Assembly (NCBI RefSeq): GCF_000299335.2
Contig: NZ_CP004387.1
Coordinates: forward strand, 2,666,001-2,730,000
Direction: 5' to 3'
DNA length: 64,000 nt
Origin: Isoalcanivorax pacificus W11-5
Lineage (GTDB): Bacteria; Pseudomonadota; Gammaproteobacteria; Pseudomonadales; Alcanivoracaceae
Position 1 is the stretch's first letter. The number at the start of each line of letters is the position of its first letter. Shown piece after piece: positions 26,859 to 37,239 of the stretch. The notes under the pieces are model-generated. The model ran no database searches and was not told the origin of the DNA. It saw nothing but the letters and a program-made list of their open reading frames with translations. Both the position numbers and the translations under genes were made by a program.

Positions 26859-28997
26859 TCAGACTGCGCGCGCCAGCGTCACCGGCACACCATTGAGCGC
26901 CGCGTTACCACTGAGCACATCAATGCGCTGGTCATCGGTGAGATCGTTCACGCTGACGCCGGCGTTGGCCTGGGCGATGCGTTGCCGCACCCCGTCACGC
27001 TGGTGGCCCCAGCCGTGCGGAATGCTGACCACACCGGGCATGATGGTATCGGTGACTTCCGCCACCAGCGTCACCTGGCCCACCCGCGAGCGCACCTGTA
27101 CCGGATCACCATCGCGGATACCCAGCTGCTGCGCATGCTGCGGATGCAACATCAGTGTGCAGCGCGACTTGCCCTTTACCAGGCGGTGGCTGTTATGCAG
27201 CCAGGAATTATTGCTGCGCACATGACGACGGCCGATCAGCAGAGCGGTGTCCGCATCAGGCGCCGGGCCGGAGAAGAAATGCGCGTGCAACCGCTCGATG
27301 TCCGGCAGATAGAAATCCGGGCGCAGCGGAATACGCCGTTTTCGATGATGCAGCGACGGCGTCATCGGCCCCAGGTCGATACCGTGCGGCGCGCGACGCA
27401 GTTTTTTCAGCGTCAGGCCACCGGGCTTGAAGCCGCGCCCATAGGGGCCGTAGCGCAACATCATCGCCAGCAGCGTATCCGGACCACCCCGGCGCAGAAA
27501 CGCGCGCGTCAATTTGTCACGCAATGAACGCGGCGGCTGCAGCCGCTCCGCCAGGCCCATGAAAATCTGCCAGTCCTGCATCGCGCCTTCCGGTGGCGCC
27601 ACCAGCGGCGGCGAATATTTTGCGGTGTTGTGCACCGCCAGCAGGTGGAACACCAGGTCATAATGCGAGCGTTCCAGCGGGCCCACCGGCGGCAGGATCA
27701 GATCGGCATGGCGGGTGGTTTCGTTGAGATAGAAATCAATAGAGACCATGAAATCCAGTTGCGTGAGCGCGCGGTCAAGCTGTTCCCCATTCGGCGTTGA
27801 CAGGACCGGATTGCCCGCCACCGTCACCAGCGCGCGGATCTGGCCTTCGCCGGGCGTGAGCATTTCCTCTGCCATGGACGACACCGGAAATTCGCTGCCG
27901 AAATCCGGCAGCCCACGCACGCGCGTATGGTGCTTGCCGAGCCGGCCCGGGCCGGTGTAGCTGAGAATATCCGCTGCCGGCCGGGTAAACATCACCCCGC
28001 CCTCTTCATCCAGGCGACCGGTGACAATATTGAACAGGGTCACCAGATGCTGCGTCAGCAGACCGAACTCCTGCACCGACACCCCCATGCGGCCGTAGCA
28101 GACGGCTCTCGGTGCAGCACAGAAACGCGCCACCAGATCACGGATCACCCCGGCGCTGATGCCGGTGTGTGCCGCCACACGCTCCGGGGGCCAGTCGGCC
28201 ACGGCCGCCGCGATCTCGTCCAGACCGTCGCACAGTGGCAGCGCGCGGCTGTCCTGTTTCACCCGGCCCGTGGCAAATACCTCGTGCAGCATTGCCAGCA
28301 TCAGCAACGCATCAGTGCCCGGCCGAATGAAATGATGCGCACTGGCGATCTCGGCGGTTTCCGTGCGACGCGGATCAATCACCACCACCTCGCCGCCCCG
28401 GGCAAGAATGTCTTTCAGTTTCTGTTTCACGTTGGCCACGGTCATCAGGCTGCCGTTGGAGGCCACCGGATTGGCACCCAGCATCAGCATGAAATCCGTG
28501 CGGTTGATATCCGGCACCGGCAGGCGCAGCTGATGGCCGAACAGATGATGCGCCACGATATGGTGCGGCAACTGATCCACCGACGTGGCAGAAAACCGCT
28601 GCCGCGACCGCAGCGCCTGGTGCAGCGTGCGGCCGAACAGCATATTGCCGAGGCTGTGCGCATTCGGGTTGCCCAGATAGGTCGCCACCGCATCGCGGCC
28701 GTGCGCCTGCTGCACGGCACGCAGGCCGTCGGCGGCGCGGTCCAGCGCCTCGGGCCAGCCGATCTCGCGCCAGCCGTCTTCGGTGCGCAGCAGCGGCTGA
28801 CGCAGCCGGTCCGGGTCTTCATGCAGGTCCTTGAGCGCCACCGCCTTGGGACAGATGTGCCCGCGACTGAACGGGTCCTGCTCATCACCGCGAATGCTTT
28901 CGATCTGCCCGTCACGGTGGGTAATGGCAATGCCGCACATGGCTTCGCACAGATTGCAGGTGCGGTAGTGGACCTCTGGCTCTGCGTGTTGCGTCAT
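26859..28997 (-). CDS. molybdopterin-dependent oxidoreductase (formate dehydrogenase/nitrate reductase superfamily)
   Basis: 712 residues. An N-terminal [4Fe-4S] site is formed by CNLCEAMC and a later Cys in GHICPKA. Three Mo-bis-MGD domains follow (TYLGNPNAHSLGN, LMLGANPVASNGS, VVIDPRRTETA, YGRMGVSVQEFG), and a C-terminal dinucleotide-binding domain with HVRSNNSWLHN and VSIPHGWGH. No Tat signal is visible, so it is probably cytoplasmic. Family members of this type often have no known substrate. The amidase ends 29 bp upstream, so the two may share a transcript. Confidence 0.85.
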   Translation of the reverse strand: MTQHAEPEVHYRTCNLCEAMCGIAITHRDGQIESIRGDEQDPFSRGHICPKAVALKDLHEDPDRLRQPLLRTEDGWREIGWPEALDRAADGLRAVQQAHGRDAVATYLGNPNAHSLGNMLFGRTLHQALRSRQRFSATSVDQLPHHIVAHHLFGHQLRLPVPDINRTDFMLMLGANPVASNGSLMTVANVKQKLKDILARGGEVVVIDPRRTETAEIASAHHFIRPGTDALLMLAMLHEVFATGRVKQDSRALPLCDGLDEIAAAVADWPPERVAAHTGISAGVIRDLVARFCAAPRAVCYGRMGVSVQEFGLLTQHLVTLFNIVTGRLDEEGGVMFTRPAADILSYTGPGRLGKHHTRVRGLPDFGSEFPVSSMAEEMLTPGEGQIRALVTVAGNPVLSTPNGEQLDRALTQLDFMVSIDFYLNETTRHADLILPPVGPLERSHYDLVFHLLAVHNTAKYSPPLVAPPEGAMQDWQIFMGLAERLQPPRSLRDKLTRAFLRRGGPDTLLAMMLRYGPYGRGFKPGGLTLKKLRRAPHGIDLGPMTPSLHHRKRRIPLRPDFYLPDIERLHAHFFSGPAPDADTALLIGRRHVRSNNSWLHNSHRLVKGKSRCTLMLHPQHAQQLGIRDGDPVQVRSRVGQVTLVAEVTDTIMPGVVSIPHGWGHQRDGVRQRIAQANAGVSVNDLTDDQRIDVLSGNAALNGVPVTLARAV

Positions 28998-29026
28998 GGC
29001 GTGCTCCCGCCGCTTTATTCTGTTGT

Positions 29027-30511
29027 TCAGACCGGCGCCAGCCGATGCATCCATGGACTGGCCTGTTCAAGCTGCGCGGCCAGCCGGATCAGCTTGCCTT
29101 CGTCACCGTGATCGCCGATGAACTGCACGCCCAGCGGCAGGCCGTTGTCGCACCAGTGCAATGGCACCGACATCGCCGGCACGCCGGTCACATTGCCAAC
29201 CTGCGTAAACGGGGTATAGCGCAGGTTTTCACGCGCCATTTTTTCCAGCATGCCGGATTTCAGCACCAGCCGGGAGGCGCCCAGACGCAGCACCAGCTTC
29301 GAAGCCGCCTGTTGCCAGGCCGGCGTCGACAGCTCGCCGATTTTCGCCGGTGGCATTGCCAGCGTGGGCGTCAGCCAGAAATCGTAGCGTTGCAGGAACG
29401 ACGACAGTTGTTGCGTATAGAGCTGCCAGCGCTGGTAATTTTCCACGTACTCGCTGGCGCGTGTGCTGCGCCCGAAGGCCGCCATCACCAGCGTGTCCGG
29501 CTCGAAGCCGTCATCGTCGCAGCCGGTTTCCCGCCGCACCGCATCCACCGTGGCCGCACAGTGGGCAAACCACATCTGCAACCAGTCCGCCGTCATCTGC
29601 TCACCGTCGATGGCCGGCTCGCCCTCTTCCACATGATGACCCAGCGACGTCAGCAGCCGCGCCGCGTTTTCCACCGCCCGCACCGCTTCCGCATGCACCG
29701 GGGTACCGATCGGCGAACGGGTGCTGAAGGCAATGCGCAGCTTGCCCGGATCACGGCCCACTTCGTCCAGATAAGGCCGCTCCGGCGGCGCCAGATGAAA
29801 CTGCACCCCCGGCTCATCGCCGTGGGTGGCGTCCAGCAGCGCGGCGCTGTCGCGCACCGAGCGCGTCACCGCGTGATTGATCGACATGCCGTGCATGGCT
29901 TCGGTGAACTGTGGCCCCCAGGGCGTGCGGCCCCGGCCCGGCTTGAGGCCGAACAGGCCACAGCAGGCCGCCGGAATGCGAATGGAGCCCCCGCCATCGT
30001 TGGCACCGGCAAACGGCACCACGCCGGCGGCCACCAGCGCGGCGGAACCGCCCGAGGAACCGCCGGGCGTATGGTCCGTGTTCCAGGGGTTGCGGGTGGC
30101 GCCCCAGGCCAGCGGCTCGGTGATGCCCTTGGCGCCGAATTCCGGCGTATTGGTGCGACCAAAAATAATCAGCCCGGCGTCCAGCCAGCGGCGTACCAGC
30201 TCGCTGTCCTCGGTGGCGCGGCGGCCGATCTGCTTCAGGGCGCGGTTGCCAAGATAGTGCGGCACACCGGCCATTTCCTGGAACAGGTCCTTGACCAGCA
30301 TCGGCACGCCGGCAAACGGCCCGGAGAGATGCTGCCCGGCCCGTCGCCGGGCCTGTTCATACAGGGGAATGATCAGGCCATTGAGCGCCGGGTTGACCTG
30401 CTCGGCACGGGCAATCGCCAGCTCCAGCAGTTCAGTTGGGGTCACTTCCCCCCGGTCCACCAGCGCCGCCAGCGCCAGGCCATCCAGTTTGCGGTATTCC
30501 TCGAAATGCAT
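29027..30511 (-). CDS. amidase signature enzyme
   Basis: 494-residue Ser-Ser-Lys hydrolase. The catalytic Lys is Lys74 (MLVKDLF), the cis-Ser is Ser152 in PGGSSGGSAALVAAG, and the nucleophile is Ser176 in GGGSIRIP, with the same 24-residue spacing as GatA. It lacks the glutamine-specific features of GatA and there is no gatB/gatC nearby, so a catabolic amidase is more likely. Substrate unknown. Probably expressed with the molybdopterin gene downstream; divergent from rsxA. Confidence 0.88.
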   Translation of the reverse strand: MHFEEYRKLDGLALAALVDRGEVTPTELLELAIARAEQVNPALNGLIIPLYEQARRRAGQHLSGPFAGVPMLVKDLFQEMAGVPHYLGNRALKQIGRRATEDSELVRRWLDAGLIIFGRTNTPEFGAKGITEPLAWGATRNPWNTDHTPGGSSGGSAALVAAGVVPFAGANDGGGSIRIPAACCGLFGLKPGRGRTPWGPQFTEAMHGMSINHAVTRSVRDSAALLDATHGDEPGVQFHLAPPERPYLDEVGRDPGKLRIAFSTRSPIGTPVHAEAVRAVENAARLLTSLGHHVEEGEPAIDGEQMTADWLQMWFAHCAATVDAVRRETGCDDDGFEPDTLVMAAFGRSTRASEYVENYQRWQLYTQQLSSFLQRYDFWLTPTLAMPPAKIGELSTPAWQQAASKLVLRLGASRLVLKSGMLEKMARENLRYTPFTQVGNVTGVPAMSVPLHWCDNGLPLGVQFIGDHGDEGKLIRLAAQLEQASPWMHRLAPV

Positions 30512-30842
30512 GAGCGTTCCCTTTTGTCCTTATTCTTGTGCGTCCACAGGGTCGTGGCCTGTGGGACATCCGTGCAGCGCAGCCAGACTCACCCGATCAT
30601 ACCCGTGCCGCCAGGCCGTCGCAGCCCCGCCTGAAAACTGTGCCGCCCCGTCCATCGGGACTGTCCGGTCAGGCCCGTCACACAGGGCCGCCGGCTTGAG
30701 TGACATCCGGCGCTGCCGCATACTACGCCCCCTGTCGTGCTCCTGACCGGCAGGCATAGCCAGGCATCCGGAACAGGGGCCAGCCACCATGGCGGCCGGA
30801 TGCCCAGCCAGACCTTTCACCGCACCGATAACGTCACCGCCC
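30512..30842. other. 331-bp divergent intergenic region (amidase / rsxA)
   Basis: No gene seen. It contains the rsx promoter candidate at 30696-30724 and, near the amidase, an AT-richer TTCCCTTTTGTCCTTATTC stretch that should carry the amidase ribosome site (read on the minus strand as AAAAGGGAACG). Confidence 0.6.
30696..30724 (+). promoter_or_regulatory. sigma-70 promoter candidate for rsxABCDGE
   Basis: TTGAGT (30696-30701), 17-bp spacer, CATACT (30719-30724). It would give a leader of about 110 nt before rsxA. Identified by eye. Confidence 0.5.
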
Positions 30843-31427
30843 ATGACCGAATACGTTCTGATCCTTGTCAGCGCCGTGCTGGTGAACAACTTCGTGCTGG
30901 TTCAGTTCCTGGGCCTGTGCCCGTTCATGGGCGTCTCCAATAAAGTGGAGACCGCCATGGGCATGTCACTGGCCACCACCTTCGTGCTGACACTGTCCTC
31001 CGTGCTCGCCTACCTGACCTGGGACTGGATCCTGGTGCCGCTGGAGCTGGAATACCTGCGCACACTGTCCTTCATCCTGGTCATTGCCGTGGCCGTGCAG
31101 CTCACCGAAATGTTCGTGCGCAAGGCCAGCCCGCTGCTGTATCGCGTGCTCGGCGTGTTCCTGCCGCTGATCACTTCCAACTGCGCCGTGCTCGGCGTGG
31201 CGCTGCTGAACGTGCGCAAGGAAGACGCCAGTTTCCTCAGCTCGCTCACCTATGGCTTTGGCGCCGCGCTGGGCTTTTCGCTGGTGCTGGTGCTGTTTGC
31301 CGCCATGCGCGAACGCATTGCCGTGGCCGATGTGCCCGAGGCGTTCCGTGGCCCGGCCATCGGCCTGATCACCGCCGGCCTGATGTCGCTGGCATTCATG
31401 GGCTTCAGCGGGCTGATCCGGCTATGA
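30843..31427 (+). CDS. rsxA: electron transport complex subunit RsxA
   Basis: Six-helix inner-membrane subunit of the Rsx/Rnf ferredoxin:NAD+ oxidoreductase-type pump. 194 residues (E. coli 193). Conserved [18 protein letters not shown] near the N-terminus and SNCAVLG in the middle carry the two Cys thought to hold an iron-sulfur centre with RsxE. The ATG at 30843 gives the conserved MTEYVLI start; its ribosome site is weak. First gene of a six-gene operon; ATGA overlap with rsxB. Confidence 0.97.
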   Translation: MTEYVLILVSAVLVNNFVLVQFLGLCPFMGVSNKVETAMGMSLATTFVLTLSSVLAYLTWDWILVPLELEYLRTLSFILVIAVAVQLTEMFVRKASPLLYRVLGVFLPLITSNCAVLGVALLNVRKEDASFLSSLTYGFGAALGFSLVLVLFAAMRERIAVADVPEAFRGPAIGLITAGLMSLAFMGFSGLIRL

Positions 31428-32005
31428 CGATCCTGATCGCGGTGCTCGCGCTGCTGGCCCTGGCCGTCGTGTTCGGCGCCCTGCTCGGCTTTGCCTCGGA
31501 AAAATTCCGCGTCGAGGGCGACCCCATCGTCGACCAGATCGACGCGCTGTTGCCGCAAACCCAGTGCGGCCAGTGCGGCCACCCCGGCTGCCGGCCCTAC
31601 GCCGAAGCCATCGCCGAGGGCGAGGACCACAACCGCTGCCCGCCCGGCGGCGAGCAGACCATCCAGGACCTGTCCGACCTGCTCGGCCGCGAGGTGCTGC
31701 CGCTGGACGGCGAGGCCGAAAGCGCCGACGTGAAAAAAGTCGCCTTTATCCGCGAGGCAGAATGCATCGGCTGCACCAAATGCATCCAGGCCTGCCCGGT
31801 GGATGCCATCGTCGGTGCCGCACGGCTGATGCACACCGTGATCGCTGACGAATGCACCGGCTGCGACCTGTGCGTGGAACCCTGCCCGGTGGACTGCATC
31901 GACATGATCGAAGTGCCGGCGACGCTGACCACCTGGGGCTGGTCACGCCCGCAGGGCGTGGGCAACACACCCGACCGACTGATCAATGTGGTGAATCTCC
32001 GGTGA
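31424..32005 (+). CDS. rsxB: electron transport complex subunit RsxB
   Basis: 193-residue ferredoxin-like subunit anchored by an N-terminal helix. A four-Cys domain (CGQCGHPGC...C) binds one [4Fe-4S], and two classical ferredoxin motifs follow ([24 protein letters not shown]). Passes electrons between RsxC and the flavin subunits. Overlaps both neighbours by 4 bp, which implies coupled translation. Confidence 0.97.
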   Translation: MTILIAVLALLALAVVFGALLGFASEKFRVEGDPIVDQIDALLPQTQCGQCGHPGCRPYAEAIAEGEDHNRCPPGGEQTIQDLSDLLGREVLPLDGEAESADVKKVAFIREAECIGCTKCIQACPVDAIVGAARLMHTVIADECTGCDLCVEPCPVDCIDMIEVPATLTTWGWSRPQGVGNTPDRLINVVNLR

Positions 32006-34614
32006 GCCTGTTATCGCGCCTGTTGCCGCGCCGCCAGTTCGATTTCCACGGCGGCATTCATCCGCCGGAGCGCAAGGCGCTCTCCAGCGCTACGCCGATC
32101 CGTCCCGGCCCGCTGCCGGCGCAACTGATCCTGCCGCTGACCATGCATATCGGCGCGCCTGCGCGGCCGCTGGTGCAGGTCGGCGACACCGTGCTCAAGG
32201 GCCAGAAAATCGCCGAGGCCAGCGGCCCGGTCAGCGTGCCGGTGCATGCGCCATCCTCCGGTGTGATCAGCGCCATCGAGCCGCGCCCGATCCAGCATCC
32301 CTCCGGCCTGGATGCACCCTGCATTGTGCTCGACACTGACGGCGAAGACCGCTGGGTGGCCCTGCATCCACAACCGGATTTCCGCGCCATCCCGCGCCCG
32401 GAGCTGGTGGCGCTGATCCGCGAAGCCGGCATTGCCGGTCTCGGCGGCGCCGGTTTCCCCACCGCCATCAAACTGAACCTGCGCGACAACCAGCGCATCG
32501 AGCAGCTGATTCTCAACGCGGTGGAATGCGAGCCGTACATTACGGCGGATGACCGCCTGATGCGCGAGCGCGCCCCGGCACTGATCCAGGGCATCGAGAT
32601 ACTGCGCTATCTGGTGCAGCCGGCGGAGACGATTGTCGCCATCGAGGACAATAAACCGGACGCCATCGCAGCGATGCGCGCCGCCGCCGAAGGCACCGGC
32701 ATCCGCATCATGACGGTGCCGACCAAATACCCCTCCGGCGGTGAAAAACAACTGATCCGCCTGGTCACCGGCAAGGAAGTGCGCTCCGGCGGCATTCCGG
32801 CAGAAATCGGCGTGGTGTGCCAGAACATCGGCACCGCCTACGCGGTGGAACGGGCCGTAGTCCATGGCGAACCCTTGATCCGCCGCATCACCACGCTGAC
32901 CGGCGAAGCGTTCGCGCAACCCGGCAATGTGGAGACCCTGATCGGCACCCCGGTGCAGGCGTTGCTGGATTTCGGGGGTGTTGCCCAGCCGCACCAGGGC
33001 CGGCTGATCATGGGCGGGCCGATGATGGGCTTTTCCATTGATCACCCGATGTCGCCGGTGGTGAAAACCAGCAACTGCATTATCGCCGCGCCACTGACCG
33101 AGCTGCCGGAACCGGCGCCGGAACAGGCCTGCATCCGCTGCGGTGCCTGCGCGGACGTCTGCCCCGCCGAACTGCTGCCGCAACAGCTTTACTGGTACAG
33201 CAAGGCCGGCGAGTTCGACCGTGCGCGACATTACAACCTGCTCGACTGCATCGAGTGCGGCGCCTGCTCCTATGTCTGCCCGAGCAATATTCCGCTGGTG
33301 CAGTACTACCGCTACGCCAAGGGCGAACTGCGCAAACAGGCCGCCGAACACCAGAAAGCAGATCGCGCCCGCGAGCGCTTCGAAGCGCGCACTGCCCGCA
33401 TCGAAAAGGAAAAGGCCGAGAAAGAGGCACGCCGGCAGGCACGGCTGGCCGCCAACCGGACGAAGCAGGCACCGGATGCCGCACCGGCCCCCTCGCAGGC
33501 GGATCTGAAAAAAGCCGTCAACGATGCCTCCGCCGCCTACAAGACCGCCGTCAAGGCGGCCAAGGAAGCGGAAGCCAGCGGTGCTGACAACGCGATGGCA
33601 CTGCGTGCCGAAGCAGAGCGCCTGAAAGCCCATGCCGACACCCTCAAAGCCAGCCTGCGCGATGCGAAAGCCGCCGGGCCTGCAGCACCACCAGCACAGG
33701 ACGAGGTGCTGCCGGCGCTGAAAAAAGCCGTCGCCGAAGCCTCCGCCGCCTATAAAGCCGCCGTGAAGGCGATGAAAGAGGCCGAGGCCGGCGGCAACGG
33801 TGACATCGATACCCTGCGCGCCGACACCGAGCGCCTGAAAGCCGAGGCGGACAGGCTGAAAGCCGAACTGCGAGATGCCAAGGCGGCTGCGCCTGTCGTG
33901 ACCGCTGCGCCGGTGCCGGAAGACCCTGTTGCGGCGCTGAAAAAAGCCGTCGCCGAGGCCTCCTCCGCCTACAAGGCGGCCGTGAAAGCCACCAAAGAAG
34001 CCGAAGCCAGCGGTGACAGCGACGTGGATGCGCTACGCGCCGAGGCCGACCGGTTGAAAGCCGACGCCGACCGGCTCAAGGCCGAACTGCGTGACGCCAA
34101 GGCCACTGCCCCGGCCACACCACCACCGGCCCCACCGGCAGCCCCCGCGCCGGCGGCCACCGGCGATGACGAGATCGAAAAGCGCAACCAGCGCATGAAG
34201 GCGCTGAAGACCGCCTACAACATGGCCAACAAACAGTGGAAGGACGCCGCCGCCGCGTTTGAGCGCGCCGAGCGCAGTGGCGACGTGGCTGGACTGGATG
34301 CCCTGCGCAACCGCGTCGACACACTGCGCAACAAAGCCGACAAGGCCCGCGCCGCACTGGACGTGCTGGTGACGGAAGCCAAGGCCGGCATCCAGGCCCG
34401 CACCGGCACCGATCTGAAAACCCTGAAACTCAACGCCGCCCGCGCCGAAAGCACCGTGCGCGAAAAAAGCGCCGCGCTGGCCGCCGCCCGCGAAGCCGGT
34501 GACGAAGAACAGATCAGCGTGCTGCAACAGGAACTCGCCGCGCTGGAGCAGACCGCACTGGAGGCCGCCCGCACCCTGAAGCAGGCGGTCGACGACGAGG
34601 GCCTGGGCGAATGA
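32002..34614 (+). CDS. rsxC: electron transport complex subunit RsxC with repeat-bearing C-terminal tail
   Basis: Peripheral subunit binding FMN/NADH and two [4Fe-4S] clusters ([24 protein letters not shown]). The GTG start at 32002 overlaps the rsxB stop. The 870-residue protein is core RsxC to about residue 470, then an Ala/Lys/Glu-rich helical tail of some 400 residues. The tail has three near-identical units starting LKKAV (33505, 33718, 33937; 71 and 73 codons apart), each ending [11 protein letters not shown]-like, and a more diverged fourth unit. Pro/Ala-rich linkers separate the units. E. coli RsxC also has an extended tail, so the extension is a family feature; the exact repeat number is probably variable. 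Confidence 0.95.
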   Translation: MSLLSRLLPRRQFDFHGGIHPPERKALSSATPIRPGPLPAQLILPLTMHIGAPARPLVQVGDTVLKGQKIAEASGPVSVPVHAPSSGVISAIEPRPIQHPSGLDAPCIVLDTDGEDRWVALHPQPDFRAIPRPELVALIREAGIAGLGGAGFPTAIKLNLRDNQRIEQLILNAVECEPYITADDRLMRERAPALIQGIEILRYLVQPAETIVAIEDNKPDAIAAMRAAAEGTGIRIMTVPTKYPSGGEKQLIRLVTGKEVRSGGIPAEIGVVCQNIGTAYAVERAVVHGEPLIRRITTLTGEAFAQPGNVETLIGTPVQALLDFGGVAQPHQGRLIMGGPMMGFSIDHPMSPVVKTSNCIIAAPLTELPEPAPEQACIRCGACADVCPAELLPQQLYWYSKAGEFDRARHYNLLDCIECGACSYVCPSNIPLVQYYRYAKGELRKQAAEHQKADRARERFEARTARIEKEKAEKEARRQARLAANRTKQAPDAAPAPSQADLKKAVNDASAAYKTAVKAAKEAEASGADNAMALRAEAERLKAHADTLKASLRDAKAAGPAAPPAQDEVLPALKKAVAEASAAYKAAVKAMKEAEAGGNGDIDTLRADTERLKAEADRLKAELRDAKAAAPVVTAAPVPEDPVAALKKAVAEASSAYKAAVKATKEAEASGDSDVDALRAEADRLKADADRLKAELRDAKATAPATPPPAPPAAPAPAATGDDEIEKRNQRMKALKTAYNMANKQWKDAAAAFERAERSGDVAGLDALRNRVDTLRNKADKARAALDVLVTEAKAGIQARTGTDLKTLKLNAARAESTVREKSAALAAAREAGDEEQISVLQQELAALEQTALEAARTLKQAVDDEGLGE
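33505..34150 (+). repeat. in-frame tandem repeats within rsxC
   Basis: Three consecutive coding repeats starting at 33505, 33718 and 33937 (periods of 213 and 219 bp), highly similar at the DNA level (each begins CTGAAAAAAGCCGTC). They encode charged helical units. Recombination between them could change copy number without breaking the frame. Confidence 0.85.
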
Positions 34615-35633
34615 AGCTGATCAGCGTCACCTCACCGCACACCACCGGCCCGTCACGCACCCAGCGCGTCATGGCGCAAGTGCTGCTGGCCACCCTGCCC
34701 GGCCTGGGCGTGCTGTGCTGGCTGTTCGGCTGGGGCAGCCTGATCAATGTGCTGTGGGCGTGCCTTGCGGCACTGCTGTGCGAAGCCGCCGTGCTGCGCC
34801 TGCGGGGCAAGCCGGTCGGTTTTCATCTCACTGACGGCAGCGCGCTGGTCACCGCCGTGCTGCTGGCACTGGCGATCCCGCCCACCGCGCCCTGGTGGCT
34901 GACCCTGGTCGGCGTCGGCTTTGCGATCATTTTTGCCAAGCAGTTGTACGGCGGCCTCGGCATGAATCCGTTCAACCCGGCCATGGCCGGTTACGTGCTG
35001 CTGCTGATTTCCTTTCCGGTGGACATGACGCGCTGGCTGCCGCCGTTCGAGGCACCGGATATCGCCACCTCGCTGCAGCTGTTCCTCGGCCGCGACAACG
35101 GCATTGATGCCCTCACCGGCGCCACCCCCCTGGACAGTTTCCGCACCTGGGCCGGCGACAGCACGGCGCTGGCCGCGCAGCCGATCCTGCACGGCGAATT
35201 CGCCGGCCTGGGCTGGGAATGGGTCAACCTCGCCTTTCTTGCCGGCGGCCTGTGGCTGCTCTGGCGCCGCGTCATTGCCTGGCATATTCCGGCCGCACTG
35301 CTCGGCGCCCTGGCGCTGTGTGCCTTGCCCTTCTGGCTGCATGACAGCGCGCGTTTCGCCAGCCCGCTGTTCCACCTGTTCAGCGGCGCGGCCATGTTCG
35401 GCGCGTTCTTTATTGCCACTGACCCGGTGTCCGCCGCCACCAGCCGTACCGGCCAGCTGATCTACGCCGCGCTGATCGGCGTGCTGATCTGGGTGATCCG
35501 CAGCTTCGGCGGCTACCCGGATGCGATGGCGTTTGCCGTGCTGCTGCTGAACCTGGCCGCACCGACCATCGATTACTACACCCAACCGCGCAGCTACGGC
35601 CACAGCAAACCGAAACGGGGCATCGGCGGATGA
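34611..35633 (+). CDS. rsxD: electron transport complex subunit RsxD
   Basis: 340-residue integral membrane subunit. The covalently bound FMN is expected on Thr172 in the LTGAT motif. Conserved GGLGMNPFNPAMAGY and FFIATDPVSA. 4-bp overlaps with rsxC and rsxG. Confidence 0.96.
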   Translation: MKLISVTSPHTTGPSRTQRVMAQVLLATLPGLGVLCWLFGWGSLINVLWACLAALLCEAAVLRLRGKPVGFHLTDGSALVTAVLLALAIPPTAPWWLTLVGVGFAIIFAKQLYGGLGMNPFNPAMAGYVLLLISFPVDMTRWLPPFEAPDIATSLQLFLGRDNGIDALTGATPLDSFRTWAGDSTALAAQPILHGEFAGLGWEWVNLAFLAGGLWLLWRRVIAWHIPAALLGALALCALPFWLHDSARFASPLFHLFSGAAMFGAFFIATDPVSAATSRTGQLIYAALIGVLIWVIRSFGGYPDAMAFAVLLLNLAAPTIDYYTQPRSYGHSKPKRGIGG

Positions 35634-36298
35634 GCGAGCAACCGAACCTGATCGGCCTGGCGATTTCCCGCAACGCCCTGATCCTCGGCCTGTTCGCCGT
35701 GGCCACCGCCGCCATGCTGGCGTTCACCAACGACCGCACCCGCGATCAGGTGGCCTGCAACCGGCAGCAGGCACTGGAAGCATCGCTGCACGAAGTGCTG
35801 CCACCGTCGCTGGCCGACAACAATCTGCTGGCCGACCAGATCATCGTCACTGATGCCACGCTGGGCCGGGGTGAGCGGCATATCTACCGCGCCCGTAAAA
35901 CCGGCGCGCCGAGCGGCGCCGTGCTGGAAACCGTGGCACCGGACGGCTACGGCGGCGCCATCGCCCTGCTGGTGGGCGTGACCGTGGACGGCGAGATCAC
36001 CGGCGTACGCGTGGTGCCGCCACACAACGAAACCCCGGGCCTGGGCGACAAGATCGAAACACGCAAGTCCGACTGGATACGCAGCTTCGACGGCCGCTCA
36101 CTGGCCAACACCGCCGCCGACGGCTGGGCGGTGCAGAAAGACGGCGGCGACTTCGACGCCTTCACCGGCGCCACCATCACCCCGCGCGCCGTGGTCGGTG
36201 CCGTCTACCGCACGCTGACTTACTACCGCACCCACCGTGCTACGCTGTTCGACGTGCCGGCGGTGGACACCGGCAGCCTGGAGCATTGCCATGAGTGA
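35630..36298 (+). CDS. rsxG: electron transport complex subunit RsxG
   Basis: 222 residues: one N-terminal membrane anchor and a periplasmic FMN domain with the flavinylation motif [11 protein letters not shown] (Thr182 carries FMN). Requires the ApbE flavin transferase, which is not in this window. Its end overlaps rsxE by 8 bp. Confidence 0.96.
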   Translation: MSEQPNLIGLAISRNALILGLFAVATAAMLAFTNDRTRDQVACNRQQALEASLHEVLPPSLADNNLLADQIIVTDATLGRGERHIYRARKTGAPSGAVLETVAPDGYGGAIALLVGVTVDGEITGVRVVPPHNETPGLGDKIETRKSDWIRSFDGRSLANTAADGWAVQKDGGDFDAFTGATITPRAVVGAVYRTLTYYRTHRATLFDVPAVDTGSLEHCHE

Positions 36299-37004
36299 TA
36301 TCGATTATCGCGGCATCGTCCTGAACGGCTTGTGGAAGAACAACCCGGCCACCGTGCAACTGCTCGGCCTGTGCCCGCTGCTGGCAGTGACCGGCTCGGT
36401 GGTCAACGCCCTCGGCCTGGGCCTGGCGACCATGGCGGTGCTGATGCTGTCCAATCTGGCGGTATCGCTGATCCGTGGTTTTGTCACGCCCGCAGTGCGC
36501 CTGCCGGCGTTTGTGATGATCATCGCCGCCGTGGTCACGGTGGTGGAAATGGTGATGCAGGCCTACACCTTCGAGCTGTACGAAATCCTCGGCATTTTCA
36601 TTCCGCTGATTGTCACCAACTGCGCCATCCTCGGCCGCGCCGACGCCTTCGCGGCGAAGCACCCGCCACTGCCGGCCATGCTGGACGGCATGATGATGGG
36701 CGCCGGCTTTCTGGTGGTGTTGCTGCTGCTCGGCGCGCTGCGCGAACTGGTCGGTGAAGGCACCCTGTTCGCCAACATGCACCTGCTGTTCGGCGAGGCC
36801 GCACGCGGCTGGCAGGTCACCCTGATCCACGACTATCGCGGTTTCCTGGTCGCCATCCTGCCGCCCGGCGCCTTCCTCGGCCTGGGGCTGATCATTGCCG
36901 GCAAGAACATCATCGACAAGCGGTTGAAAGACGCCGCGAAACGGCGGCAGCCTATGGATGTGGCTGCGTCGCGGCGGGTGCGGACGACGGGGAAGGTGGT
37001 TTAA
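36291..37004 (+). CDS. rsxE: electron transport complex subunit RsxE
   Basis: 237-residue six-helix membrane subunit, paralogous to RsxA ([27 protein letters not shown]). Last gene of the operon. In E. coli the complex keeps the SoxR iron-sulfur cluster reduced. The C-terminus ([21 protein letters not shown]) is longer and more basic than in E. coli and lies 8 bp before a repeat element. Confidence 0.95.
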   Translation: MSDIDYRGIVLNGLWKNNPATVQLLGLCPLLAVTGSVVNALGLGLATMAVLMLSNLAVSLIRGFVTPAVRLPAFVMIIAAVVTVVEMVMQAYTFELYEILGIFIPLIVTNCAILGRADAFAAKHPPLPAMLDGMMMGAGFLVVLLLLGALRELVGEGTLFANMHLLFGEAARGWQVTLIHDYRGFLVAILPPGAFLGLGLIIAGKNIIDKRLKDAAKRRQPMDVAASRRVRTTGKVV

Positions 37005-37011
37005 AAAAAGG

Positions 37012-37142
37012 GGTCGGACGTCTGACGTCGGACGTCGGACGCGAAAACCTTGGTGCTGTAGTAATGGTTGCTCCCCTGCGATGAGCGCACGCTCACAAGC
37101 CTGGCCGTTCCGGTTCTAGCGTCAGACGTCCGACGTCCGACC
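37012..37142. repeat. heptamer-arm inverted repeat, copy 1
   Basis: Left arm 37012-37042 is four tandem TCKGACG heptamers; right arm 37119-37142 is three heptamers in reverse. About 76 bp lie between the arms. It sits just after rsxE and may serve as its terminator. Confidence 0.8.
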
Positions 37143-37239
37143 GCCCTCAAACAACTCTTTTTCCTTCCACATTTCCTGCACGATGCCGGCGCGAAATAAC
37201 GCTGCGGGCCGGTTGCCCGCCTCGTACAGGAGCTTTCCC

